Origin: JAXGYV01 sp040772045
GTDB taxonomy: Bacteria; Actinomycetota; Thermoleophilia; UBA2241
Reading direction: 5' to 3'
Length of the DNA: 64,000 nucleotides
Assembly: GCA_040772045.1 (NCBI GenBank)
Contig: JAXGYV010000002.1
Span: 186,001 to 250,000, forward strand
Within the stretch, counting starts at the first letter, position 1. The number at the start of each line of letters is the position of its first letter. Made by a program: the position numbers and the translations under genes. The notes under the pieces are model-generated. The model did not search any database. It was not told the DNA's origin and was given only the letters and a program-made list of their open reading frames with translations. Positions 25,760 to 34,271 of the stretch are shown piece after piece.

Positions 25760-25804
25760 ATGTTTGGCCCGTGGCAACGCACATACGGGTCGCCCCGAAG
25801 CTAG
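25760..25804 (+). CDS. Possible trp leader peptide (14 codons)
   Basis: AGGAGG at 25749-25754 is ideally placed for the ATG at 25760, which opens MFGPWQRTYGSPRS and stops at 25802-25804. This frame is +1 relative to trpE and overlaps its start. It has only one Trp codon, fewer than known actinobacterial trp leader peptides, so an attenuation role is speculative. It may instead be an accidental frame. Confidence 0.35.
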   Translation: MFGPWQRTYGSPRS

Positions 25805-27282
25805 CCGAGGCTCAGCGCCTCGCGCTGGCTCATAACGTCGTCCCCGTAACCCACTCGTTCGTCTCAGATCTCGAGACGCCTGTCTCCGCCTTCCTCAAAC
25901 TCGGTTCGCCGTCTCGCAGCTTCCTGCTCGAGAGCGCCGAGCAAGGTCAGCGGCTGGGACGTTACTCATTCCTGGGCGTGGGCGCCCGCACATTGGTCAC
26001 CTACACCGGCGGGCGCCTCAGCGTGCAAGAGGACGGCGGGCGGCTGGAGATGGAGCACGCCGACCCCTTCGTGGCTGTGGCCGACCTGCTGCGCAGCTAC
26101 CGGCCACCCGAGATGGGCGACCTGCCACCGTTGGCCGGCGGCCTGGTCGGTTACTTCGGCTACGACCTGGTGCGGCACATCGAACACCTGCCGGATGCGC
26201 CGCCAGACGATCTGCGCCTGCCGGAGATGGCCTTCCTGCTGGCCGACACGGTGCTGGTGTTCGACCACCTCAAACACACCATCACCGTGGTCGCCAACGC
26301 CTTCACCGACGGCCGCGACATCGACGCTCCATACCAACGGGCTCTCGCGCGGATCGCCGACGTACGACGGGCCCTGAGCGGCCCGCTGCCCGCCGGTGGC
26401 GAAGTCGCCGCTCGCGCCGCCGCCGCGCCGGTGAGCTCCAGTATGACGCGCGACACGTTCGAGGCCGGCGTGGAGCGCATCAAGGAGTACATCTACGCCG
26501 GCGACGCTTTCCAGGTCGTGCTCAGCCAGCGCTTCAGCACCCCCGTGGGGGTCTCGCCGTTCGCCATCTACCGCGGCTTGCGCAGCGTGAATCCGTCGCC
26601 GTACATGTACTACATCGCCTTCGACGACTTCGCCCTCTGCGGCTCCAGCCCAGAGCCGCTGGTCACTGTGCGCGGCGATCGCGTGACAACTCGGCCCATC
26701 GCCGGCACCCGGCGGCGAGGTGCCGACGACGCAGAGGATCGGCACCTCATCGAAGAGCTGCGTGCCGATGAAAAGGAGTGCGCCGAGCACGTCATGTTGG
26801 TGGACCTAGGCCGGAACGACCTGGGTCGAGTCTGCGCACCGGGCAGTGTAGCCGTGGACGAGCTCATGGGCATGGAGCTCTATTCACACGTGATCCACAT
26901 GGTCTCCTCAGTCAGCGGCACGCTGGCCGAGGGCAACGACCCTACCAGCGCCCTGAAGGCGTGTTTCCCCGCGGGCACCGTGAGCGGCGCCCCCAAGGTG
27001 CGCGCCATGCAGATCATCGACGAGCTGGAGACGGTGCGCCGTGGCCCGTATGCAGGAGCCATCGGATACCTGAGCTACAGCGGCGATCTGGACACCTGCA
27101 TCTGCATCCGTACTGTAGTGGTCAAAGATGGTACGGCTCACGTACAGGCGGGCGCCGGCGTAGTAGCCGACAGCGTCCCCGCACGCGAGTACGACGAGAC
27201 GACGAGCAAGGCGGCGGCGCTCCTGCGCGCCGTAGAGCTCGCCCACGAGGAGTTCCCCGATACCCCAAGGGGCATGCCATGA
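25771..27282 (+). CDS. trpE: Anthranilate synthase component I
   Basis: A 503-residue chorismate-utilising enzyme that makes anthranilate with TrpG. The tryptophan-feedback motif is present (FLLESAEQGQRLGRYSFLG), so inhibition by tryptophan is expected. Catalytic segments include RPIAGTRRRGADDAEDRHLI, ELRADEKECAEHVMLVDLGR, ACFPAGTVSGAPKVRAMQII and GPYAGAIGYLSYSGDLDTCI. The start taken is GTG 25771, in frame with ATHIRVAPKLAEAQ; another GTG at 25753 overlaps the ribosome-binding site. The stop overlaps the trpG start (ATGA). Confidence 0.95.
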   Translation: MATHIRVAPKLAEAQRLALAHNVVPVTHSFVSDLETPVSAFLKLGSPSRSFLLESAEQGQRLGRYSFLGVGARTLVTYTGGRLSVQEDGGRLEMEHADPFVAVADLLRSYRPPEMGDLPPLAGGLVGYFGYDLVRHIEHLPDAPPDDLRLPEMAFLLADTVLVFDHLKHTITVVANAFTDGRDIDAPYQRALARIADVRRALSGPLPAGGEVAARAAAAPVSSSMTRDTFEAGVERIKEYIYAGDAFQVVLSQRFSTPVGVSPFAIYRGLRSVNPSPYMYYIAFDDFALCGSSPEPLVTVRGDRVTTRPIAGTRRRGADDAEDRHLIEELRADEKECAEHVMLVDLGRNDLGRVCAPGSVAVDELMGMELYSHVIHMVSSVSGTLAEGNDPTSALKACFPAGTVSGAPKVRAMQIIDELETVRRGPYAGAIGYLSYSGDLDTCICIRTVVVKDGTAHVQAGAGVVADSVPAREYDETTSKAAALLRAVELAHEEFPDTPRGMP

Positions 27283-27929
27283 CTCAGGCGACGCGGACAC
27301 ACGCATTCGTCATCGACAATTACGATTCGTTCACCTACAACCTGGTCCAGATGCTGGGCGAGCTCGATGCCCGCGTTACCGTGCGGCGCAACGATCAGGT
27401 GACCGTCGAACAGATCGCGGCGACGCAGCCGAGCCACCTCGTGATCTCTCCCGGTCCCTGTACGCCCAATGAGGCCGGCATCTCCATGACCGCCATCCAC
27501 TACTTCGCGCAGCGCCGCGTGCCGATCCTGGGCGTCTGCTTGGGCCACCAAGCGATCGGACAGGTCTTCGGAGGCGTGGTGCGCCGCGCCGGCGCGCCGG
27601 TCCATGGCAAGACCGATCGCATCGCGCACTGCGGCAGCGGCCTGTTCGCCGGCCTGCCCGATCCATTCATCGCCACTCGTTACCATTCGCTGGTGGTAGA
27701 CAGCGAGCTGCCCGCGGAGCTGGAGCTCACCGCCTGGAACCATCAGGGCATCGTGATGGGCGTCCGCCATCGCGAGCTACCGATCTACGGCGTGCAGTTC
27801 CACCCCGAGAGCGTGTTGACCGAATACGGTCGCGCGCTGCTCGGCAACTTCCTGAGCCTGCGCGCCGCCCATAACCAGACACCGCCCGAAGAGGCAGACC
27901 GCGCCGAGGAGGCAGACCATGCCGAATGA
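27279..27929 (+). CDS. trpG: Anthranilate synthase component II (glutamine amidotransferase)
   Basis: A 216-residue class I amidotransferase that supplies ammonia to TrpE. The catalytic triad is visible: Cys in PILGVCLGHQAIGQVFGG, and His and Glu in YGVQFHPESVLTEYG. The N terminus THAFVIDNYDSFTYNLVQML and the SPGPCTPNEAG loop are typical. The C-terminal tail holds a short duplicated acidic stretch (EEADRAEEADHAE). The start overlaps trpE and the end overlaps trpD by 11 bases, so the three are translationally coupled. Confidence 0.95.
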   Translation: MTQATRTHAFVIDNYDSFTYNLVQMLGELDARVTVRRNDQVTVEQIAATQPSHLVISPGPCTPNEAGISMTAIHYFAQRRVPILGVCLGHQAIGQVFGGVVRRAGAPVHGKTDRIAHCGSGLFAGLPDPFIATRYHSLVVDSELPAELELTAWNHQGIVMGVRHRELPIYGVQFHPESVLTEYGRALLGNFLSLRAAHNQTPPEEADRAEEADHAE

Positions 27930-28968
27930 GATCATCAGCGCCGCGCTGGCCAAGCTCGTCGCGGGACGCGACCTCGAGGAGTCCGAGGCGCGGGCGGTGC
28001 TCCTGGAGATCATGGGCGGCCGGGCGAACGAGCCGCAAACGGCGGCCTTCCTGAGCGCCCTGCGCGTCAAGGGCGAGACGGCCGAGGAGATCGTCGGCAT
28101 GGCGCGCGCCATGACCGAGCTGGCCGAGAAGGTAGAGGTCGACGCCGACGTGATCCTCGACACCTGCGGCACGGGTGGCGACGGCGCCCAAACTTTCAAC
28201 ATCTCCACCGCGGCCGCCGTGGTAGCCGCGGGAGCTGGCGCGACGGTGGCCAAACACGGCAACCGCTCCGCCACCAGTCGCTGCGGCAGCGCCGACGTCC
28301 TGGAGGCGCTCGGGGTAGCCATCGACCTCGCCCCGCAGCAGGTGAACCGCTGCATCGCGCAGACCGGCATCGGCTTTCTCTTCGCGCCTCGCCATCACCT
28401 GGCCATGAAACACGTCGCGCCGGTCCGCCGCAGTCTCGGCATAGCCACCACGTTCAACCTCATCGGCCCGCTCACCAACCCGGCCGGCGCCCGCCACCAA
28501 CTCATCGGCGTATCCGACCAGCGCTACGTCGACCGCATCGCCAAGGCAGTGCGACTCATGGGCTCGGCGCGCAACCTCGTCGTCCATAGCAGCGACGGCC
28601 TCGACGAAATCTCTACAACTGGCGTTACACTAGTAGTCGAGGTGTTTTCATCGGCCAGCGACGACGTGCGCTACGAGATCACACCGGAACAGTTCGGTTT
28701 TCAGCGAGCCGAGCTGCAGGAGCTGCGTGGTGCAGACGCAACCTACAACGCAACACTGCTCCGCGAGACCATCGCCGGCGTGCCTGGGCCCAAACTCGAC
28801 GTGGTCCTGCTCAATGCCGGGGCCGCTCTCTACATCGCCGAGATCGCGGCGAGTATCGATGAGGGCGTCGAGCTGGCACGGGCGGCCGTACGGAGTGGGG
28901 CCGCCAGCCAGAAGCTCGACGCCCTCATCGATACAACCCAACGTCTCAAAGCAGAGGTGGCAGCATGA
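27919..28968 (+). CDS. trpD: Anthranilate phosphoribosyltransferase
   Basis: A 349-residue enzyme transferring phosphoribose from PRPP to anthranilate. Family motifs: the PRPP-binding LDTCGTGGDGAQTFNISTAA, KHGNRSATSRCGSADVLEAL, FLFAPRHHLAMKHVAPVRRS and FNLIGPLTNPAGARHQLIGV. Length is standard. The ATG sits inside the end of trpG with GAGGAGG just upstream; the stop overlaps the trpC start (ATGA). Confidence 0.96.
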   Translation: MPNEIISAALAKLVAGRDLEESEARAVLLEIMGGRANEPQTAAFLSALRVKGETAEEIVGMARAMTELAEKVEVDADVILDTCGTGGDGAQTFNISTAAAVVAAGAGATVAKHGNRSATSRCGSADVLEALGVAIDLAPQQVNRCIAQTGIGFLFAPRHHLAMKHVAPVRRSLGIATTFNLIGPLTNPAGARHQLIGVSDQRYVDRIAKAVRLMGSARNLVVHSSDGLDEISTTGVTLVVEVFSSASDDVRYEITPEQFGFQRAELQELRGADATYNATLLRETIAGVPGPKLDVVLLNAGAALYIAEIAASIDEGVELARAAVRSGAASQKLDALIDTTQRLKAEVAA

Positions 28969-29843
28969 GTGAGGGACCAACTCCCAACTTCCTCACCGTC
29001 ATGGTGGGCGCCGCTCACGTGCGCGTAGCGTACGGCCGACGCGAACGGCCACTGCGCCGGCCGCCGTCGGCCGAGCCTGGCCGTCTGCGCGACGCCCTGC
29101 AGGCCGCGGCCGACGGCGGCCACCTCGCCCTGATCGCCGAGGTCAAGCGCCGCTCGCCGAGCAAAGGCGACATCGCCCCCCATCTGGACGCGGTAACCCA
29201 GGCGCGTGCCTACCAGAACGCCGGCGCCGACGCCATCTCCGTGCTCACCGAACCTACGCGATTCGGCGGCTCGCTGGACGATCTGCAAGCTGTCGCCGCC
29301 GGCGTGACCGTACCGGTGCTGCGCAAAGACTTCATCGTCGATCCCTACCAAATCTGGGAGGCGACACGAGCGGGCGCCGACGCCGTCTTGCTCATCGCCG
29401 CGATCCTCGACGCCGCCGCCCTGGGCGTACTGCTGGCCGAGTGCTGGGAGTGCGGCTTGGACGCGCTCGTCGAGATCCACACCCGCGACGAGCTCACCCG
29501 AGTGATCGCCGCCAGAGCCAACCTGGTCGGCGTGAACAACCGTAATCTGAGCACGCTCGACGTCGACATGCACACGACCGAGGAGATCGGACCAGCCGTT
29601 CCCCGCGGCATCCTCTTCGTGAGCGAGAGCGGCATCGCCTCAATCGACGACGCCCGCCGCGCGGCCGCAGCCGGTGCCAGCGCGCTGCTGGTCGGGGGGG
29701 GGGGGGGGGGGCGGGGGGCCCCCCCCCCCCCCCGCCCCCAGCACGACGTCGGAGGATCCTCCGGGTGCCTGTGTGGTCAGGCTGGCCAGGTGGTGCGGTG
29801 GATCTCCATCACTTGCTTGAGGAGCTGTACCGCCTCGTCGTGA
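28965..29843 (+). CDS. trpC: Indole-3-glycerol-phosphate synthase, C terminus lost at a poly-G/poly-C junction
   Basis: The first 243 residues are a good TrpC: LIAEVKRRSPSKGDIAP with the catalytic Lys, PVLRKDFIVDPYQIWEATRA, LVEIHTRDELTRVI, LVGVNNRNLSTLDVD and FVSESGIASIDDARRA. After ALLVG the frame runs into homopolymers (Gly, then Arg-Gly-Ala-Pro repeats) and continues as unrelated sequence that is antisense to the aldolase gene. The normal ending, usually GE then SLMR, is missing. The real gene therefore ends near 29694 and the annotated stop at 29843 is meaningless. trpF, trpB and trpA, which would be expected next, are absent. Confidence 0.85.
   Translation: MSEGPTPNFLTVMVGAAHVRVAYGRRERPLRRPPSAEPGRLRDALQAAADGGHLALIAEVKRRSPSKGDIAPHLDAVTQARAYQNAGADAISVLTEPTRFGGSLDDLQAVAAGVTVPVLRKDFIVDPYQIWEATRAGADAVLLIAAILDAAALGVLLAECWECGLDALVEIHTRDELTRVIAARANLVGVNNRNLSTLDVDMHTTEEIGPAVPRGILFVSESGIASIDDARRAAAAGASALLVGGGGGGRGAPPPPRPQHDVGGSSGCLCGQAGQVVRWISITCLRSCTASS
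29694..29739. repeat. Poly-G / poly-C junction, probable assembly join
   Basis: Eighteen G, one C and six G are followed directly by fifteen C, one G and five C: an inverted repeat of homopolymers. It interrupts trpC inside a conserved motif and separates two gene blocks with opposite strands. Poly-G tails are a known artefact of two-colour sequencing chemistry, and joining a poly-G end to its complement would produce this pattern. Confidence 0.8.
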
Positions 29844-30703
29844 GGCCGCTGGAACGAGTTGCGGCCGATGATGGTACCGAAGCCTCCGCCCAGCGCCGTC
29901 TGGCGGTTCTCCTCCAAGACGGCCTCCGTGCCCTTCGCCTCGCCGCCGGAGAAGATGACGATGCGGTGGCCGTTGAAGGCGCCCTGGATTACGTGGCGCA
30001 CGCGATCGGCGAGGGTGTCGAGGGAGACGGCGCCCTTCTCGAGGCAGCTCTTGGCGGAGCTGTTCTCTACGTGTGCCGTGGGTGGCTTGATCTTGATGAC
30101 GTTAGCTCCCAGCTGGGCCGCTATCTGTGCGGCGTAGGCGACCACGTCCACGGCGGTCTCGCCGGATTTGGAGAGCCCGGAGCCGCGCGGATACGACCAG
30201 ACTACCACCGCCAGGCCGGCGGCCTTAGCCTCGGCGGTCAGCTCGCGGAGCTCCTCGTACATCGTGTTACGCTCGGCCGAGCCTGGGTAGATGGTGAAAC
30301 CGACCGCGACACAGCCTAGCCTCAGGGCGTCGTCTACGGTTGCGGTGACCGCGGGACAGGGGTCGTCGCCAGAGTAGAGGGAGTCGGAGTTATTCGCCTT
30401 GAGGATCAGCGGAATCTGCCCGGCGTAGTCGGCAGCTCCGGCCTCGATGAAGCCCAGCGGAGCGGCGTAGGCATTGCAGCCGGCATCGATGGCGAGCTGG
30501 AAGTGGTAGCGGGGGTCATAGGCGGGCGGGTTGGGGGCGAAGCTGCGGGCGGGACCATGCTCGAAGCCCTGGTCTACGGGCAGAATGACCATCTTGCCAC
30601 TCCCACCGAGCGTGCCGTGCATGAGCATACGGTAGAGGCTGGCTTGCACGCCGGGGTTCTCGGAACGATACCAGGAGAGAATCTCGCGCACCCTGTCAGT
30701 CAT
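29777..30703 (-). CDS. Fructose-bisphosphate aldolase, class I (FbaB/DhnA type)
   Basis: A 308-residue Schiff-base aldolase acting in glycolysis and gluconeogenesis. Characteristic segments are KMVILPVDQGFEHGPARSFA, CVAVGFTIYPGSAERNTMYE, VVVWSYPRGSGLSKSG, NVIKIKPPTAHVENSS with the Schiff-base Lys region, and FGTIIGRNSFQRPHDEA. The ATG at 30703 follows CGGAGGAG; the frame upstream of it is not family-like. It stands alone, 73 bases from the end of the truncated trpC frame across the homopolymer junction. A perfect 14-base palindrome CGGAGGATCCTCCG (29750-29763) lies just after the stop. Confidence 0.92.
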   Translation of the reverse strand: MTDRVREILSWYRSENPGVQASLYRMLMHGTLGGSGKMVILPVDQGFEHGPARSFAPNPPAYDPRYHFQLAIDAGCNAYAAPLGFIEAGAADYAGQIPLILKANNSDSLYSGDDPCPAVTATVDDALRLGCVAVGFTIYPGSAERNTMYEELRELTAEAKAAGLAVVVWSYPRGSGLSKSGETAVDVVAYAAQIAAQLGANVIKIKPPTAHVENSSAKSCLEKGAVSLDTLADRVRHVIQGAFNGHRIVIFSGGEAKGTEAVLEENRQTALGGGFGTIIGRNSFQRPHDEAVQLLKQVMEIHRTTWPA

Positions 30704-30862
30704 GTGGCTCCTCCGAGGTCTTGGTGATGGATGTTCATCATGGTAGCTGTGCTCTCGCCTCTCGCAGGCGCGTGGACCTTCCAAGTGTACCCCGAACCGC
30801 CGCTCATCATCGGTGTGGGGCGGTGGCGCGGCCGTGAGACGAGAGCTCGGGCTGGCGACGAC

Positions 30863-33136
30863 CTACTCTTCGCCGAGGTCGGGGAGGCGATGGTTGAGGC
30901 GTCCTGGGAGCCACCAGCTCCAGCGTCCCGCGAGGCGCATGATGGCCGGGACGAGCATCATGCGCACAAACAACGCATCGAGTGCGATGGCGAAGGCGAT
31001 CCCGATGCCAAGGGTCTTGGTCATGCTGATGCTCGTGAACGCGAACGAGCCGGCAACGACTACCACCAGCGCCGCTGCGCTCACGATGACCCTGCCGCTG
31101 CACGTGAGGCCGGCGGCGACGCTCTGGTGTGAGTTGTGCGTGCGGCGCCAGCACTCGTGCATGCGCGCCAGCAAGAATACCTCGTAGTCCATGCTCACGC
31201 CGTACAAGGTGCAGAAGATGATGATGGGCATGATCGCGTCTACGGCGCCGCTGCTGGTGAATCGCAGCACGCGTTCGAAGTGCCCGTCCTGGAATATGTA
31301 GACGATAGTCCCCCAAGCCATGAGGATGGTGAACGTGTTCACCACGATCGCCTTCAGAGGTACCACGAGGCTGTGCGTGAGGAGCACCAAGATGACGAAG
31401 GTGGCGATGATGATAGAGGCCGCGACCCAGGGGAAGCGGCCGGTAAGGCCGTCGTAGAAATCGAGGCGCGCGGCCGACTCGCCGGCGATGCTGAGGGTCA
31501 TGCCATCCGGCGGTGTGAGCCGGCGCAGCCGTTCGACCAGGTCGGACGCTGTCGCGGAGCTCGGGTCGGCCTTGGGCGCCACCCGGTACACTACGATGCC
31601 GGGTGCGGTCGTGGCCTTAGCCAGTTGCTGGAGCCCGGCGATCTGCTCGGCGCTGATCTCTCGGGAGCCGATCCGCACGGCCTCGCCGGTCTCGAGGGCC
31701 GGCTTGACCGCCTGCCAGAAAAAGACCAGAGCCAACGGTGAGTCGACGTGCGGCAGGTTGGCGACGCTGGTCACCGAGCGCACGTCCTGTTGGCTGGCGA
31801 GCAGGCGTCCAAAGTTGGCAAGAGCGGGCAGCCGTGAGGCCGCCAGGGGATCCGGATCGCCATCCCAGGACAGGGCTACATTGATGGGCGTCAGCTCTCC
31901 CATATCGAACTCGCGTGTGAGGACCTCGTATCCCTGCCGGGACTCGGCCTCTGACGGAAGCACGGCCGCGGTGGGCATCTGGGTAGTCATGCGCAGCACG
32001 GGTGCCGCGAAGGCGCCGATCACGAGCAGGCTGATGGCTAGAGCGGCCACTGGCCAGCGGAGCACCCATCGCGACCACCAGCCCCAGAAACGCGAGGTTC
32101 CCGTGGGGACACGGAGGATCCGCCAGGAGTTCACCCTCCCTCCGAGGGTCGCGAGCAGCGCCGGCAGGACGGTGATGGCCGCTAATACCGATACGGCTAC
32201 CACTAACGCGCCGGCGATGCCGATGCTGCGCAGAGCGGAGAAGGGGAAGAAGACGAGGCCGAGGATGCCGATAGCCACCGCCAGACCGCTGAAGAACACG
32301 GAGCGGCCAGCATGGCCGACGGTGATTTCCACCGCCTCCGCTACGGATGCGCCGGCGGCGAGCTCCTCGCGAAAACGGGCGACCATGAACAGGGCGTAGT
32401 CGATGCCCACCGCTAAGCCGAGGAGGCTGGCCACGTTCATGGCGAAGATGGAGACGTCGGCCACCTGACCCAGGACGAACAGGATTCCCAGAGTCACCGT
32501 AACGGCCATCCCGCCAGCCACCACGGGCAGCATGGCCGCCGCTACCGTGCCGAACACCAGGAGCAGCGCCAGGAGCGCGATGGGGATGGCGTAGGACTCC
32601 GCGACGCGAAGGTCGCGGAGAGAGAGCCGCACGATGTCGGCGTTGACCGCCGGTGAACCGGTGACGTAGGCGGTGAGCGCCGTGGGCTGCAGTGACTGGC
32701 GGATGCGCTCGGTGAGTCGCTGAACCCGTTGCTCGTCGGCGGCGAACACGAGCACCGCCACCGAAGTCCGGCCGTCGCGAGAGACAAAAGCCGTCTGCCC
32801 GGTGGAGGCGTACGTGTGAATCTCCACCAGCCCGGGGAGCGACCCTGGGTGCAGCTTGCCCATGGCCTTCTCTTGCGCGGCCTGAAAGCGCTTGTCGGTA
32901 GCTTGGAGGTTGGGACTGGTGAAGACCACCTCGACCATAGTGAAGCCAGTACCCAAACGCTCCTTGATCAGCGTGGCGGCGCGCTGGGAGGGAGAGGTGG
33001 GGTTGTCGAAGCCTCCGCCTTTGAGTGTATCGCCGAGGAACGGGATGGCGGCGATGCCGAGGAGAAAGAGCGCCGACCACACGGCTAAGACGAGCCAGCG
33101 GTGGCGAAAGACGCTTCTGCCGAGAGCGGCAAACAC
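30863..33136 (-). CDS. MMPL/RND-family exporter
   Basis: A 757-residue membrane transporter with two repeats, each of a transmembrane helix, a large extracytoplasmic domain and a five-helix bundle. The paired family motifs are GLAVGIDYALFMVARFREEL in the first half and YGVSMDYEVFLLARMHECWR in the second, with the proton-relay Asp-Tyr pair in both. FTMVEVVFTSPN and AVLVFAADEQRV lie in the first extracytoplasmic domain. Starts at GTG, three bases after the tetR stop, so the two genes are one transcript. Likely a proton-driven exporter of lipids or drugs under the TetR protein; substrate unknown. Confidence 0.92.
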   Translation of the reverse strand: MFAALGRSVFRHRWLVLAVWSALFLLGIAAIPFLGDTLKGGGFDNPTSPSQRAATLIKERLGTGFTMVEVVFTSPNLQATDKRFQAAQEKAMGKLHPGSLPGLVEIHTYASTGQTAFVSRDGRTSVAVLVFAADEQRVQRLTERIRQSLQPTALTAYVTGSPAVNADIVRLSLRDLRVAESYAIPIALLALLLVFGTVAAAMLPVVAGGMAVTVTLGILFVLGQVADVSIFAMNVASLLGLAVGIDYALFMVARFREELAAGASVAEAVEITVGHAGRSVFFSGLAVAIGILGLVFFPFSALRSIGIAGALVVAVSVLAAITVLPALLATLGGRVNSWRILRVPTGTSRFWGWWSRWVLRWPVAALAISLLVIGAFAAPVLRMTTQMPTAAVLPSEAESRQGYEVLTREFDMGELTPINVALSWDGDPDPLAASRLPALANFGRLLASQQDVRSVTSVANLPHVDSPLALVFFWQAVKPALETGEAVRIGSREISAEQIAGLQQLAKATTAPGIVVYRVAPKADPSSATASDLVERLRRLTPPDGMTLSIAGESAARLDFYDGLTGRFPWVAASIIIATFVILVLLTHSLVVPLKAIVVNTFTILMAWGTIVYIFQDGHFERVLRFTSSGAVDAIMPIIIFCTLYGVSMDYEVFLLARMHECWRRTHNSHQSVAAGLTCSGRVIVSAAALVVVVAGSFAFTSISMTKTLGIGIAFAIALDALFVRMMLVPAIMRLAGRWSWWLPGRLNHRLPDLGEE

Positions 33137-33139
33137 GGG

Positions 33140-33814
33140 CTAAGCCTGTTTCGGCGGGCGGAGCGCGGCGATGTAGTCCTCGATGACGCCGCGCGGGTCG
33201 CGCCCGATCTGATCGCTGACTGGTCCGAGGGATACGGTGGCGAGGGCCGTCATGCCGTGGACTAAGGCCCACATGCCGAACGCGGTTCGTGCGAGCTGAG
33301 GTTCGTCGAGAGGCCGGAACAAGCCGCTCGCGATACCCTCGCGTAGGGTCTCGCTGAGCAAACGGGCTGCCGCCAGACCGATGGATACATCCGCGCTGAC
33401 CGCGGGGTCGTCGGCGTACGGACTGAGGATGCAGAGGAGGTCGGCCGGGTTCTCCTCGGCGAAGCTCATGTAGGCCATGCCCAGTTGTACCAGCCGCTCG
33501 TCGGGCGGAAGGCCGTTGGGCACTGCATCCAGGTAGGTCGAGAGCAGGCGGAAGGACTCGGTTGTGAGGGCGTCGATGATCTCGTCGCGGCCGGAGAAAT
33601 AGGTGTACAGCGCTGCGGGACTGAATTGGGCGCGCCGCGCGACCTCGCGCAGCGAGAGGCGAGCGGCGCCCACCTCGAGCATAACCGCGCGTGCGGCCGC
33701 GAGGATCTCACTGCGCGTCTGGTCGAAGCGCCGCTCGCGTCGCTCGCGGCTCGCGGCGGCGCTACCTTCGGCGCGTTGTCGCGTATCTCGAACAGTGTTC
33801 TCTGAATCGAACAT
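33140..33814 (-). CDS. TetR-family transcriptional regulator
   Basis: A 224-residue repressor. The N-terminal DNA-binding domain is at about residues 30-80 with the helix-turn-helix in LREVARRAQFSPAALYTYFS. The C-terminal domain is the variable ligand-binding part and contains TAFGMWALVHGMTALATV. It is directly upstream of, and co-transcribed with, the MMPL exporter. Two copies of the palindrome GAACAnTGTTC overlap the start codon and first codons, so autoregulation is likely. The placement implies a very short or absent leader. Confidence 0.92.
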   Translation of the reverse strand: MFDSENTVRDTRQRAEGSAAASRERRERRFDQTRSEILAAARAVMLEVGAARLSLREVARRAQFSPAALYTYFSGRDEIIDALTTESFRLLSTYLDAVPNGLPPDERLVQLGMAYMSFAEENPADLLCILSPYADDPAVSADVSIGLAAARLLSETLREGIASGLFRPLDEPQLARTAFGMWALVHGMTALATVSLGPVSDQIGRDPRGVIEDYIAALRPPKQA

Positions 33815-33819
33815 TGTTC
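33790..33819 (-). promoter_or_regulatory. Twin palindromic operator at the tetR start
   Basis: GAACAGTGTTC (33790-33800) and GAACATTGTTC (33809-33819) are perfect 11-base palindromes with centres 19 bases apart, close to two helical turns. The second spans the ATG (33812-33814). This is a typical layout for a TetR dimer-of-dimers site. Confidence 0.7.
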
Positions 33820-34007
33820 ACATTGTGCGTGAGGCATGGCTCCGCGTCAAGAGGGGAGGGTGTCGTAGTGGAGAGATGGCGCCGCGGTGCTCCTGTACAG
33901 TGGCATCGGGTGCTGGCGTGGTCGGCGGCGCGTGGAGCGGCTGTGGTATATGTGCCGGCCCGCCCTCATCCTGCCGGCGCGCCGGTCGTGCTAAGGGTAA
34001 GGGGGTC

Positions 34008-34053
34008 AAAAGCGCGGCGCCCGCCCGTCCGCGAAAGGACGAGCGGGCGCCGC
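34008..34053 (-). terminator. Rho-independent terminator of the cold-shock gene
   Basis: A 17-base-pair stem (34014-34030 with 34037-34053, one mismatch) and a six-base loop end in UUUU (34008-34011) on the minus strand, 20 bases after the csp stop. Confidence 0.85.
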
Positions 34054-34073
34054 GGGCCAGCTTGAGTTGTGCG

Positions 34074-34271
34074 TCAGACGGGCCGAACGTTCACGGCCTG
34101 CGGGCCCTTGCGGCCCTCCTGCACCTCGAACTCGACGAGCTGGTCTTCAGCCAAGCTCGCCGTTCCGGGTGCCAGGCCGGTGATGTGGACGAACACGTCC
34201 TTCTCACCCTCCTGGGCGATGAACCCGTAGCCCTTCTGCTGGGAGAACCACTTGACCTTACCTTGCGCCAC
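34074..34271 (-). CDS. Cold-shock-domain protein
   Basis: A 65-residue CspA-type RNA chaperone. The RNA-binding motifs RNP1 (KGYGFIAQ) and RNP2 (VFVHI) are intact within GKVKWFSQQKGYGFIAQEG and KDVFVHITGLAPG. The GTG at 34269-34271, five bases after AAGGAG, is chosen; longer in-frame extensions are not Csp-like. A strong terminator follows. The long untranslated upstream region is typical of cold-shock mRNAs, whose leaders often control expression. Confidence 0.95.
   Translation of the reverse strand: MAQGKVKWFSQQKGYGFIAQEGEKDVFVHITGLAPGTASLAEDQLVEFEVQEGRKGPQAVNVRPV

Noticed and set aside
29750..29763. Perfect palindrome CGGAGGATCCTCCG considered as an operator
   Set aside because: It lies after the aldolase stop and next to the suspected assembly join, so position does not support an operator; a weak terminator stem is as likely.
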